Source: CBDCTM01 sp965222005 (GTDB lineage Bacteria > Bacteroidota > Bacteroidia > Chitinophagales > Saprospiraceae). From it: DNA of 64,000 bases. The notes under the pieces are model-generated. The model was not told where the DNA came from. It saw nothing but the letters and a program-made list of their open reading frames with translations, and ran no database searches. How positions within the stretch are numbered: the first letter of the stretch is position 1; every line of letters begins with the position of its first letter. Both the position numbers and the translations under genes were made by a program. Shown here one piece after another: positions 44,697 through 53,502 of this stretch. The stretch spans positions 124,001 to 188,000 of the forward strand of contig OZ244935.1 in the NCBI GenBank assembly GCA_965222005.1. The letters run 5' to 3'.

Positions 44697-45023
44697 TTAT
44701 ACTGCAAAGCTCTCCCCACAACCGCACTCGCGAGTGGCATTGGGATTGTTGAAGTAAAAGCCTTTACCATTGAGGCCGCCTGAAAATTCAAGCGTGGTAT
44801 TGCACAGATAAAGAAAGCTCTTCAGATCCGTCACTACCTTTACACCATTATCTTCAAACACCTGGTCATTGGGTAGTGATTCATTGTCGAAGTCCATTTT
44901 GTAGGAAAGGCCCGAGCAGCCGCCGCTCACCACAGATACTCTGATAAAGTAATCGTCATTGAGCTTTTCGCTGTTTCGCAGCTCTGAGATTTTGTCTTTT
45001 GCACTGTCCGCTACAAATAACAT
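44697..45023 (-). CDS. iscA: iron-sulfur cluster assembly A-type carrier
   Basis: 108 residues with the three conserved cysteines of the HesB/IscA family in GGCSGLSYKMDF and ECGCGESF. It carries Fe-S clusters from the IscU scaffold to client proteins. Third gene of the leftward iscS-iscU-iscA cluster, 14 bp after iscU. Whether it is the IscA or the ErpA/SufA subtype cannot be decided; position favours IscA. Confidence 0.92.
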   Translation of the reverse strand: MLFVADSAKDKISELRNSEKLNDDYFIRVSVVSGGCSGLSYKMDFDNESLPNDQVFEDNGVKVVTDLKSFLYLCNTTLEFSGGLNGKGFYFNNPNATRECGCGESFAV

Positions 45024-45037
45024 GTTTCAAAACGTTT

Positions 45038-45460
45038 TTAATGACCAGACTCTGCCTGAGCTTCATTGGCATCAAGCAAACCATTTTTGATTTTGTAATC
45101 CCTGATTGCACTTTTGATGGCATCTTCAGCCAGTACTGAGCAGTGGATCTTCACCGGCGGCAATGCCAGCTCCTCTACAATATCCATATTGTCAATAGTA
45201 CCAGCTTCTTCGATCGTTTTGCCTTTGATCCATTCTGTAGCCAATGAGCTGGAAGCGATAGCCGAACCACAACCAAAGGTTTTGAATTTGGCATCCTTGA
45301 TCATGCCGGTCTGGTCATCCACTTCGATTTGGAGGCGCATCACATCGCCACATTCGGGAGCCCCTACCAGGCCGGTACCTACACTTTTGCTGCTCTTATC
45401 AAGAGTGCCAACGTTTTTTGGATTTTTAAAATGATCGAGCAATTTTTCAGAATAGGCCAT
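45038..45460 (-). CDS. iscU: Fe-S cluster assembly scaffold IscU
   Basis: 140 residues. MAYSEKLLDHFKNPKNVGTL is the standard IscU start. The three cluster-ligand cysteines lie in VGAPECGDVM, FGCGSAIASSS and PVKIHCSVLAEDA, with the essential Asp next to the first. LPPVK is the HscA-binding LPPVK motif, intact. Scaffold on which IscS-derived sulfur and iron assemble. HscA/HscB and ferredoxin genes are not in the cluster here. Confidence 0.95.
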   Translation of the reverse strand: MAYSEKLLDHFKNPKNVGTLDKSSKSVGTGLVGAPECGDVMRLQIEVDDQTGMIKDAKFKTFGCGSAIASSSLATEWIKGKTIEEAGTIDNMDIVEELALPPVKIHCSVLAEDAIKSAIRDYKIKNGLLDANEAQAESGH

Positions 45461-45620
45461 TTTGATACTATTTTAAGAGTCGGTTGATAATTATGCAAAT
45501 TTAGAGCTAACCAAAATTTGTGCTTTTTTATGATGGTCCTCAACGGTCGATAGCCCCCTCATTAACCTTATAAACCGTTCACGCTTCCTCTAAATTTCAT
45601 CCTTTCATCGGTCTTATTGA

Positions 45621-46847
45621 TTAATGTGCTTGCCAAACGATCGAGTCCAGATCAACACCATCTTTATACATCTCCCAAATCGGGCTCAGATCGCGCATAT
45701 GGTTGACGCCATTGATCACCGCTTCAATGGCTTCATCGATCTCTGCCTCAGTAGTGAAGCGGCCCAGGCTAAAACGAATGGATGAATGTGCCAGGTCATC
45801 GCCCAGCCCCAGTGCCACCAGCACATAGGAAGGCTCCAATGAAGCTGATGTGCAGGCCGAGCCGGAAGAAACGGCCATATTCTGGTTGAAGGTCATCATC
45901 AGTCCTTCCCCTTCCACATGCTTGAAAGACAAATTGGTGACATGCGGCATCCGATGCGCCGGATTGCCATTGATATACACCTCTTCCAACTGATCGCACA
46001 ATGCCTTCTCAAGCTTGTCGCGCAATTTGCTCAAACGCTCCGCATCCTGCTGCATTTCTTTTTTTGCAATTTCAGCAGCCTTGCCAAAACCTACGATACC
46101 CGGCACATTGAGCGTGCCGCTACGCATCCCGCGCTCATGCCCGCCACCATCCATTTGGGCCGTCACTTTTACGCGCGGATTCTTGCGATTTACAAAAAGA
46201 GCGCCTACTCCTTTGGGGCCATACATTTTGTGCGCACTGAAAGCCATCAGATGAATCCCCATCGCTTTGGGATCAACGGGAATCTTGCCCACCGCCTGGG
46301 TGGCGTCACTCATAAAAAGCAGGCCATGCTTTTTGCAAATCTCACCAATTTCCTTCATCGGCTGTATCACGCCGGTCTCATTGTTGGCCCACATCACGGA
46401 GATCATGATGGTATTGTCCTGAATAGCCGCCTCCAATTCCGCCAAATTTACCAGGCCATCGTTTTGGACATCCAGGTAGGTCACCTCACCACCCAGCTTT
46501 TCGATCCGCTTGCAGGAATCCAGCACGGCTTTGTGCTCCGTTTTCAGCGTGATGATGTGATTGCCCTTTCGGCTATACATTTCAAAGGCTCCTTTGAGTG
46601 CCAGATTATCCGATTCGGTAGCTCCTGAGGTAAAGATGATTTCCTTTTCATCTACATCAATAAGCCCTGCAATTTGCTGCCGGGCATAGTCAACCGCCTC
46701 TTCTGCCACCCATCCATAGGGATGATTGCGGCTGGCAGCATTGCCGTGTTTGTCATAAAAGAAGGGAACCATTGTATCTACCACCCTTGGGTCACAGGGA
46801 GTAGTGGAGTTATTGTCCAGGTAGATCATTTTGGATTGATTCGGCAT
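45621..46847 (-). CDS. iscS: cysteine desulfurase IscS
   Basis: 408-residue PLP enzyme that releases sulfur from cysteine for Fe-S cluster and thio-cofactor synthesis. IYLDNNSTTPCDPRV is the N-terminal cofactor region, SAHKMYGPKGVGAL contains the PLP lysine, and SSGSACTSASLEPSYVLVAL carries the catalytic Cys loop of group I desulfurases. TTPCDP has a Cys where IscS usually has Ala. First gene of the isc cluster; 160 bp separate it from iscU. A TATATTTG -7 element lies about 55 bp upstream. Confidence 0.95.
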   Translation of the reverse strand: MPNQSKMIYLDNNSTTPCDPRVVDTMVPFFYDKHGNAASRNHPYGWVAEEAVDYARQQIAGLIDVDEKEIIFTSGATESDNLALKGAFEMYSRKGNHIITLKTEHKAVLDSCKRIEKLGGEVTYLDVQNDGLVNLAELEAAIQDNTIMISVMWANNETGVIQPMKEIGEICKKHGLLFMSDATQAVGKIPVDPKAMGIHLMAFSAHKMYGPKGVGALFVNRKNPRVKVTAQMDGGGHERGMRSGTLNVPGIVGFGKAAEIAKKEMQQDAERLSKLRDKLEKALCDQLEEVYINGNPAHRMPHVTNLSFKHVEGEGLMMTFNQNMAVSSGSACTSASLEPSYVLVALGLGDDLAHSSIRFSLGRFTTEAEIDEAIEAVINGVNHMRDLSPIWEMYKDGVDLDSIVWQAH

Positions 46848-46900
46848 ACTGGCAGCTTGATTTTATTTAGATTTATTCTAATTAAAAATAACAAACAGTG

Positions 46901-46908
46901 CAAATATA
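46901..46908 (-). promoter_or_regulatory. -7 element for the isc cluster
   Basis: TATATTTG on the minus strand fits TAnnTTTG. The upstream 33 region is T-rich without a clear TTG, so support is partial. No IscR-type site was recognised. Confidence 0.4.
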
Positions 46909-47040
46909 ACGCTTTTCCGGAAAAAAAGTTGAAGGGATTATCCGGCAAAATCAGAGGAAAGAATTCTTTTTATCTATGACCAATAAATAAAATTTATCGG
47001 GCCTACAGCGATTGCATTCTGGATTGTATCTTTACTCACA

Positions 47041-48177
47041 ATGGATGAAAAGACCCCCTTATTCACTGAGTTCAAAGCAAGCAGCAAAGCGGATTGGCTG
47101 GCAAAAGTACAGCAGGATCTAAAAGGCGCCGCTCCCGATTCGCTCAGCTGGCAACTATCCGATACCCTTTCCATCTCGCCCTTCGCCCATCCCGATGACC
47201 AGCCGTCATTCAATGAGCCATTGTCAGATGATCGAGCTCAAAATAATTGGGCCATCGGAGAAGAAATTTCACTGGCCCGCCCCGATGCCCGAGCGGCCAA
47301 TCAGCTGGCCCTAAAAGCCCTTAGCGGAGGTGCCGATGCGCTGCGCTTCATTTTTCCAGCATCGGTCCGCCTGGCTGACATACTGCTCCCTGAATTGCTT
47401 CAGGGCATCCATCTTAGTATGATTAGCCTCCACCTGCTGTTTGAGCAGCCGGTAGCGGAAGTGATCCGATTTGGAGATTCCTTGCTGGCTTGCGTACAGC
47501 AAAGCGATCAACAGCCGCAGGAGCTGCACGGCTCTGTGGGTTGGCGGGGGGATAGTTTTGGGCAGCACAATCCGCAAGACATTTTTGCTGTACTGCAGCA
47601 ATTGCGGCAAAGCCTGCCCGGCCTTTGTACCTTGAGGCTGGATGGCAATCCTTTTTTTGGCAAAACAGCTCAAATTCCGCAGGAATTAGCCGCCTGCCTA
47701 CAACTGGCGCAGCCGGTGGTGGAATTATTTCAAAAAGAGAAAGAGCCCTTTTCAATCGGTCTGGGAATAAGCCTGGGCACTGATTATCTGGCAGAAATTG
47801 CCAAGATCAGAGCTTTAAAGATATTGTGGGCCCATATGCTGAAGGCTTATCAGCTGGAGCAGCTTTTCCTGTCTATTGATGCGCAGCCCGCTTTGCAAAG
47901 CCTGAAAGAAGATGTGCATACCAATATGATACAGCTACCCACGCAGGCTCTATCGGCCGTCATTGGCGGGGCACAAACGCTTTACTTATCTGTATTGGAG
48001 GAGGAAAATACCGCATTCAGCCGCCGCATAGCGCGCAATGTGCAGCATTTGCTGAAAATGGAGAGCTATCTGGATCGGGTCATCGATCCAGCGGCGGGCA
48101 GCTATTATCTGGAAAATTTGACCAAAGAGCTGGCCACAGCAGCCTGGAGGTTATTCGTTGAAAAGCAAAACGCTTAA
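47041..48177 (+). CDS. mutA: methylmalonyl-CoA mutase small subunit-like protein
   Basis: 378 residues. TPLFTEFKASSKADWLAKVQ and DLKGAAPDSLSWQLSD are the standard N-terminus of MutA-type small subunits, followed by a TIM-barrel-like region (IGEEISLARPDARAANQLAL) and a C-terminus LLKMESYLDRVIDPAAGSYY like the family. The B12-binding domain is absent, as expected for the non-catalytic subunit, but the protein is clearly shorter than usual members (which are about 450-620 residues). It should pair with MutB to isomerise methylmalonyl-CoA and succinyl-CoA; no mutB follows. The mutase chaperone meaB lies 3.4 kb downstream on the same strand. Ends one base from the convergent next gene. Confidence 0.8.
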   Translation: MDEKTPLFTEFKASSKADWLAKVQQDLKGAAPDSLSWQLSDTLSISPFAHPDDQPSFNEPLSDDRAQNNWAIGEEISLARPDARAANQLALKALSGGADALRFIFPASVRLADILLPELLQGIHLSMISLHLLFEQPVAEVIRFGDSLLACVQQSDQQPQELHGSVGWRGDSFGQHNPQDIFAVLQQLRQSLPGLCTLRLDGNPFFGKTAQIPQELAACLQLAQPVVELFQKEKEPFSIGLGISLGTDYLAEIAKIRALKILWAHMLKAYQLEQLFLSIDAQPALQSLKEDVHTNMIQLPTQALSAVIGGAQTLYLSVLEEENTAFSRRIARNVQHLLKMESYLDRVIDPAAGSYYLENLTKELATAAWRLFVEKQNA

Positions 48178-48178
48178 G

Positions 48179-48757
48179 CTACTCAAAGCAGGCACCCTCA
48201 AAGCTTGGCAAATGGGTATCCAGCCCCCCATCTCCATCATGCTGGACGGAGAAAAAGCAGTTTTCATGCGGGATGCTGTCGAGTTTTTCACCCGCAATGC
48301 ACAATATCGAGCAGGCACTTCCCTCCACCCGCCGGGTCTCGCCAAGCACATTCCTCAACACCACCCGATAGTCGAAAGCACCACGATGGCTGACGCCAGC
48401 CGGTGTCAGACTGTTCCAGGAAGTACTCACATCATTGGGCCCAAAATCGGTGTTGACCGCCAATACGGCACCTTCCTTGTCGGCAATTACCAGGCTGTCA
48501 ATCTTCTCAATACCAGCACTGGCAAAAATGATAAACACATCATTGATCCCGTCGCCGTTAGGAGTGAAAGCATTGGGGATGTAATAGGTAGCGGTATCCC
48601 AGCTTTCCGCAACGGGAGCCATATCACAGCAAGCTTTGTAAGGATCAACCTGCTGCATCATATCGTCATCAGCCACCACCACGGTTTCATCTTCCTCGCA
48701 GGAGGGAAAACTAAACAGCACCAATGCTGCGCAAAGCAATTTTAATGTATTTTTCAT
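48179..48757 (-). CDS. lipoprotein with gliding-motility (CHU_C-like) domain
   Basis: 192 residues from the ATG at 48755-48757; an upstream in-frame start at 48784 would overlap the terminator hairpin. Lipobox FPSC (about 16-19). YIPNAFTPNGDGINDVFIIF is the signature of the gliding motility-associated/T9SS type B C-terminal domain. Here, about 35 residues follow the domain (EGSACSILC, DSIPHENCFFSVQHDGDGG), and the protein has a lipid anchor, so the domain is not placed as an ordinary sorting signal. Role unknown. Confidence 0.75.
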   Translation of the reverse strand: MKNTLKLLCAALVLFSFPSCEEDETVVVADDDMMQQVDPYKACCDMAPVAESWDTATYYIPNAFTPNGDGINDVFIIFASAGIEKIDSLVIADKEGAVLAVNTDFGPNDVSTSWNSLTPAGVSHRGAFDYRVVLRNVLGETRRVEGSACSILCIAGEKLDSIPHENCFFSVQHDGDGGLDTHLPSFEGACFE

Positions 48758-48779
48758 ACAAATTGTCTTGAAAATAAAA

Positions 48780-48813
48780 GCCACATCGGCACCTACGATG
48801 GTACCGATGTGGC
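48780..48813 (-). terminator. intrinsic terminator after the 407-residue lipoprotein gene
   Basis: GCCACATCGG pairs with CCGATGTGGC (10 bp) and ACC with GGT inside, a small loop between. Read leftward it is followed by TTTTATTTTC, 25 bp after the stop at 48838. Confidence 0.8.
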
Positions 48814-48837
48814 CTCAATTATAATGACCCACAGGGC

Positions 48838-50061
48838 TTACTTCAGCGCCTGCTTGACATTAAATTCATAATAATCTTCATTGTCAGTAGTAGTGACAAC
48901 CACATTGGTCACCTTCATTACGAAGTAATCTTCTCCGCGTTTTACCAGGAAAATGTCATCCACATTCACACTGGGCTGCCCTACATCAATACCGGTATCG
49001 TAGGCAGCGATGATGGCTTCCTTGGAGTTTGCCGATTCGTACGTAAAGGTCTCCGGCAAGCTGGTATTAGGAACCCGCAGGCTGGCACCATTCACAGCTT
49101 CAATTTGCTGCTTCCAGTTCGATTCCAGTGGCTGAGCCAGGTCAATTCCCAAATCGCGTACTTCAGCATCGGAAGAAGCTGCGGGTACGGAAGTTCCTCC
49201 GTCCAGATCAAGGCCACCGGTATTAGGGCCATCAGCATTAGATACCAAAATGGCGGTAAATTCCATATCAACGGGTGTACCTACATTGATCGTTACATCC
49301 TGTGTAGCCTGTACGCCAACAGCATCCGTTACTTCGATTGTGTACACATAGGTGCCGGCCGTCATATTGGCACGGATATAAATGCTCCCATCAAAGCTAG
49401 TCTGGTCAGCTACGGGAATGTCATAAGGATTGGCGGTGAATTCATTGCCAGGAGCCGGATCGCCGTAACGGAGATCGTTGGGATCCATCAATACACTATT
49501 CTCATACACTGCGATGGTATTCATATCATTCGAGCCGGCAGTGAGCATCAGCGCTACGCCTACCAGATTGCCCGGGGAGGTAATAATGGTGGAACTACCA
49601 CCCAATACAATACTGGGAGGAGTAGAAGTAGTGGAGATCGACACAGAAGATTCATCGGTTTCATTGCCATCGTCAAATACTTCTACAGAGTAGGTTCTGG
49701 TACTGGCATCGGCATGTGCGGTGATGGTGACGGTCCAGGTAAAACCATCTTTGTCGGTGCCTAGTATGAGCTTTGGATTAGCTCCGGCAGGGTCGCCATC
49801 CACCTGGATACGGCTCAGATCGATCAAAACGCCGTCTTCGTAAAAAGAAGCGGTATTCAATTGTGCATCGCCTGTGGCAACGGTAAGAGTAAAGGAGAAG
49901 TCAGAATTTGGAGCTACATCGGTAGAGGGAGCATCAGAAATAACTACGCTCGGGCCGAGAGCAAATCCTCCTCCAGTCTCATCATCGGAACAAGAAGGAG
50001 CGGTAACAATGATTGCCAGGCCCAGGAATAAATAGGCTAATAGTGACAGATTTTTCATCAT
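48838..50061 (-). CDS. large lipoprotein with Ig-like repeats, unknown function
   Basis: 407 residues. Signal peptide and lipobox (APSC, about 21-24). Two similar beta-sandwich units are visible: SFTLTVATGDAQLNTASFYE ... TWTVTITAHADASTRTYSVEV (about 50-130) and GVALMLTAGSNDMNTIAVYE ... TYVYTIEVTDAVG (about 165-255), which align with each other. The C-terminal third is a different domain (AEVRDLGIDLAQPLESNW, DDIFLVKRGEDYFVMKVTNV). No family recognised. Acidic mature sequence, likely on the cell surface. It may form one transcript with its own promoter; terminator downstream is clear. Confidence 0.75.
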   Translation of the reverse strand: MMKNLSLLAYLFLGLAIIVTAPSCSDDETGGGFALGPSVVISDAPSTDVAPNSDFSFTLTVATGDAQLNTASFYEDGVLIDLSRIQVDGDPAGANPKLILGTDKDGFTWTVTITAHADASTRTYSVEVFDDGNETDESSVSISTTSTPPSIVLGGSSTIITSPGNLVGVALMLTAGSNDMNTIAVYENSVLMDPNDLRYGDPAPGNEFTANPYDIPVADQTSFDGSIYIRANMTAGTYVYTIEVTDAVGVQATQDVTINVGTPVDMEFTAILVSNADGPNTGGLDLDGGTSVPAASSDAEVRDLGIDLAQPLESNWKQQIEAVNGASLRVPNTSLPETFTYESANSKEAIIAAYDTGIDVGQPSVNVDDIFLVKRGEDYFVMKVTNVVVTTTDNEDYYEFNVKQALK

Positions 50062-50672
50062 TTCAAAAATATTTTATTGTGTTAAATGATTAAAATATAG
50101 CAAACCTTCCGGCAATTGGCCGCAAGGCAAACAATTATTCAATGTGTTTTCAAGGGAAATGAGTAAAGTGGTTCAGCTTATCGATTATTGGGGCTTGTAC
50201 GTGTAATAAAAACATCGGCAAAACGCTCAAAAATGATTCCTTATTTAGTGCTTATTGAAATATTTTTAGCGAATACTTGTAGTCCTAACGAATGCAAGCT
50301 CATGAATGCCGCCTTTCCTTCAGAAAAACTTGGTGAATTAACGAGCTTTTAACAATTGTTATGACGAAGAATTTGTGCGCAAGTTACCAATATTCAACAA
50401 AAAAGGGATCAAAGCCTTCAAATTGTTGCCTTTTGCCGATCATTGTCTTAGTCGTATGTACTAACATAAACATTGGATAGTGATCAATCTCACACAATGT
50501 GCTCGGCAATTTGGCTACAAGCCGGCTTCAATCCCGGATGTTTTCATAGCTCTCTGTGTATTGTCATCAAGAGGCTCCGCCGGTGGAGGCAGGGGTAAGA
50601 GAGCCTAATAATTACCTGGTTTACAAATAATTAATTAGCGTCCCTGCCTGCCACTGCGGAAAGCTCCTGTAG
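50062..50672. other. 610-bp gene-free region with an imperfect inverted repeat
   Basis: No coding frame stands out. Near the right end CCGCCGGTGGAGGCAGGG (50577-50594) pairs imperfectly (14 of 18) with CCCTGCCTGCCACTGCGG (50642-50659) around an AT-rich centre of 47 nt. It lies just after the stop of the next leftward gene; it could be a terminator or a small repeat element. Confidence 0.45.
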
Positions 50673-51269
50673 TTAATCTCTCAATAACTGGTGGTCGATA
50701 AAGCTGCAAAGCTGATCCATCGCCCTCTGGAACGAAAGGCGGAGCGGCGAATAAATCGCTCCATTGATCACCCGACTGCTGTAAGCACGTTCCGAAATCC
50801 GGTGGTTGAACTTGCGCTTTCCGCTCCGATAATCATAAAGCGTAGCTTCCAGTACTGTTTTGGCTACAGACTGGTCCTGCCTGCCCAGCACTACAAAGGT
50901 CGGATCCACACTACAGCTGGCATCATCATCGGCACTGCTAAAGTCAACATCTTCCCTGCTATACCGGATCAGGCTGATTTTCAGAGTCAGACGATCCTTT
51001 TCAGGCACTTCGAAAAATGCCGATTCCTCCAACTGATACAATTTCAAATCAGGATAGGTATCCGCCAAATGCGCCAACAGTACTTCCTTAATATCACGTG
51101 GATACTTTTTGGAAGGACGACTATCAAAAATTACCACATCCATCTCCGCATCCTTCAAAAATCCCTTTCGGGCAGTGATTTGTGTGGATTTTAATTCCGT
51201 CAGTACGCCCAGAGGCGAACAAGCCGAACATAGCAAGGCCAGTGTACAGCAGAGGTACAGATATCTCAT
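50673..51269 (-). CDS. small lipoprotein, unknown function
   Basis: 198 residues. Signal peptide with lipobox CSAC (about 14-17). The mature part contains DVVIFDSRPSKKYPRDIKEV, TLKISLIRYSREDVDFSSAD, and a C-terminal VLEATLYDYRSGKRKFNHRI. These fit an outer-membrane or periplasmic lipoprotein with a single mixed alpha/beta domain, but no family is recognised. Isolated, leftward. Confidence 0.7.
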   Translation of the reverse strand: MRYLYLCCTLALLCSACSPLGVLTELKSTQITARKGFLKDAEMDVVIFDSRPSKKYPRDIKEVLLAHLADTYPDLKLYQLEESAFFEVPEKDRLTLKISLIRYSREDVDFSSADDDASCSVDPTFVVLGRQDQSVAKTVLEATLYDYRSGKRKFNHRISERAYSSRVINGAIYSPLRLSFQRAMDQLCSFIDHQLLRD

Positions 51270-51561
51270 CTTTCAATCGTTTTAATGTTCAGAAAATGGT
51301 TTTGCTATTCAGCAAAGGATCGGAATGTTCATCAGATTATTAGGTAAAGCTATACAATAAATCCATACAATGCCATAGGTCAAATGCCCGAAAAACCGTA
51401 ATTTGAGGATATTAATAATATTTAACATAAAACCTCCTCCAAACAGTAGGATGTTAAGTTAGATTGCCTAACAAACTGCTGATTACAAGTAATTTATATA
51501 TTAGTTAAAACGTCACAATGAATTCAGTTAAAAACTTTAACATTTGCCAAAACGGCCCTCG

Positions 51562-52587
51562 ATGAACGATCCGCTACACAAATCGCCCAATCGCCCGGCA
51601 AAGCAACGATACGAGCCGGAAGCATACGTCCGGGGCATCCTTGCCGGCGACCGTAGCTTGCTCAGTCAGGCCATCACGCTGATCGAAAGCAACCGACCCG
51701 ATGAGCAGCAGACCGCCCGGCAAATTGTGGATGCCTGCCTGCCCGCATCGGGCCAATCCCTCCGAATCGGAATCACCGGCTCGCCAGGCGTTGGGAAAAG
51801 CACCTTCATCGAAAGCCTTGGCCAGTATATCATCCAGCAGCAGCACCGCCTTGCCGTACTCACCATCGATCCCAGCAGCCAGGTCAGCAAAGGCAGCATC
51901 CTGGGCGATAAGACCCGTATGCAAAAGCTGGCGGCCAGCGAGCAGGCATTCATCCGCCCTTCACCGGCAGGCACTACACTGGGCGGTGTGGCCCGGAGCA
52001 CCCGCGAAACCATCATCCTCTGTGAAGCAGCAGGCTTTACACACATTCTTATCGAGACGGTAGGTGTGGGACAATCGGAGATGATGGTACATTCAATGGT
52101 TGACATGCTGCTGCTACTCATTTTGCCCGGCGCAGGAGACGAATTGCAAGGCATCAAACGAGGCATCGTGGAGATGGCCGACCTCATCGCCATCAACAAA
52201 GCAGAACAGGATCGGCTGCCCCTGGCCCGGCAGGCACAACGGGCGTATCGCAATGCTCTTCATCTCTATCCGCCAAAAAGTAGCGGCTGGGAACCTAAAG
52301 TGGTGCTTTGCTCCGCTTTGAAAAATGAAGGAATTGACGAAATCTGGCAATTAATTCGGGACTTTGAGCGTTTCACCAAAAACAATAAGCACTTTGAAAT
52401 AAACCGCCAACAGCAAGCCATATACTGGTTGGAGGAAAACTTACAAGCAAGCTTGCAAAAATATTTCCTTGAGCATAAAGCTGTTCAAGAGTCCCTACCC
52501 GATTTGAAAGCACAACTTCTGGCCGGAAAAATTACTCCTTCCCGTGCAGTGGATATGCTGATGAAGTTGTTCTTGAAAGCCGATTAA
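51562..52587 (+). CDS. meaB: methylmalonyl-CoA mutase-associated GTPase MeaB/ArgK
   Basis: 341 residues from the ATG at 51562 (a TTG six codons upstream is possible). G3E-family P-loop GTPase: Walker A GITGSPGVGKST, DPSSQVSKGSILGDKTRM switch region, ETVGVGQSEMMV (G3) and AINKAEQD, where the G4 NKxD ends in Glu. TTLGGVARSTRETIILCEAAG is a family hallmark. It guards and reloads the B12 cofactor of methylmalonyl-CoA mutase. This agrees with mutA 3.4 kb upstream; the intervening three genes run in the opposite direction. Confidence 0.93.
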   Translation: MNDPLHKSPNRPAKQRYEPEAYVRGILAGDRSLLSQAITLIESNRPDEQQTARQIVDACLPASGQSLRIGITGSPGVGKSTFIESLGQYIIQQQHRLAVLTIDPSSQVSKGSILGDKTRMQKLAASEQAFIRPSPAGTTLGGVARSTRETIILCEAAGFTHILIETVGVGQSEMMVHSMVDMLLLLILPGAGDELQGIKRGIVEMADLIAINKAEQDRLPLARQAQRAYRNALHLYPPKSSGWEPKVVLCSALKNEGIDEIWQLIRDFERFTKNNKHFEINRQQQAIYWLEENLQASLQKYFLEHKAVQESLPDLKAQLLAGKITPSRAVDMLMKLFLKAD

Positions 52588-52678
52588 AGCATACGTTAAA
52601 AGCAACCAATTTGCTGGCGATCCAGTATAAATTGGTATATATTTATCCTGCTAAAATATTATTGCCTAAGCCAACCAT

Positions 52679-53494
52679 ATGAAAATAAATCTGCTTTGCT
52701 CCTTGTTATTCCTGTTGTTTTCAGCTTTCCAGGCTGATGCGAATAACTTCCTCGAAGACATCAAACAAGCCATTTCCGAAAAGGCTTACGACAAAGCCGA
52801 TCAGCTGATTCAGCAACAGCTGCAACGGAAGCATACCCTAAGCGGACATCAGCAAGCGGCGCTTTGGCATTATCGGGGTTTATTGAACAGCCGGCGGTTT
52901 TCGGCTGTTATGCAAAACTGGTCGAAGGATATACCTCTTCCAAAATTTCACCTCAACAATGCCATACTGGCGCTGGAAAAGAGCTGCCTGTTTGCTCCAC
53001 ATCCTTATACAAAACATTCTCTGCAAGCACTGGATGAGCTGTATCAACTACTACAGCACTTGTGTGTACAGGCTTGGCAAGAGGAAGAATTTGAGCAGTT
53101 TTACCAATTTGCCCGACACGCTTCTCACTGCAATCTGTTTGTATTCAAGCAGGCTCCAAATATCTATGAGTGGAGCCGTCCCGTATTACTTTTTGCAGCA
53201 CACGGTGCCGAACTTACCGGCCGGTATGATGAAGCCATCAACTGGTACCTGCGTATGATTGATTTGGGAGCAGATCAAATCCATCTATTCACCAATGTCA
53301 GCCGCCTCTATATGCGCCAGGGAGACTTTATGCATGCCATCAATATGCTCAACTACGGCCTGCTCCGGCACCCTGAAGCCATCGAATTGCTTCAGCTGAA
53401 GGGAGAGCTCAATAGCAGGCTACAGCCCAAAAAGCCTGTCAACGCATCCTGCAAATATCCATTGATGCCACGTCCATCCACCAGCCAGGCCTGA
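52679..53494 (+). CDS. exported TPR-like protein of unknown function
   Basis: 271 residues with a signal peptide (LLCSLLFLLFSAFQADA). All-helical mature sequence with degenerate tetratricopeptide repeats, for example KAYDKADQLIQQQLQRKHTL, GRYDEAINWYLRMIDLGADQ, QGDFMHAINMLNYGLLRHPE. No partner is evident. Stops eight bp from the convergent FAD/Fe-S gene. Confidence 0.7.
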   Translation: MKINLLCSLLFLLFSAFQADANNFLEDIKQAISEKAYDKADQLIQQQLQRKHTLSGHQQAALWHYRGLLNSRRFSAVMQNWSKDIPLPKFHLNNAILALEKSCLFAPHPYTKHSLQALDELYQLLQHLCVQAWQEEEFEQFYQFARHASHCNLFVFKQAPNIYEWSRPVLLFAAHGAELTGRYDEAINWYLRMIDLGADQIHLFTNVSRLYMRQGDFMHAINMLNYGLLRHPEAIELLQLKGELNSRLQPKKPVNASCKYPLMPRPSTSQA

Positions 53495-53502
53495 GCTAAT
53501 AC

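Noticed and set aside
49105..49764. Rightward 219-codon frame in the lipoprotein gene
   Set aside because: Repetitive composition derived from the antisense of the Ig-like repeats; not a gene.
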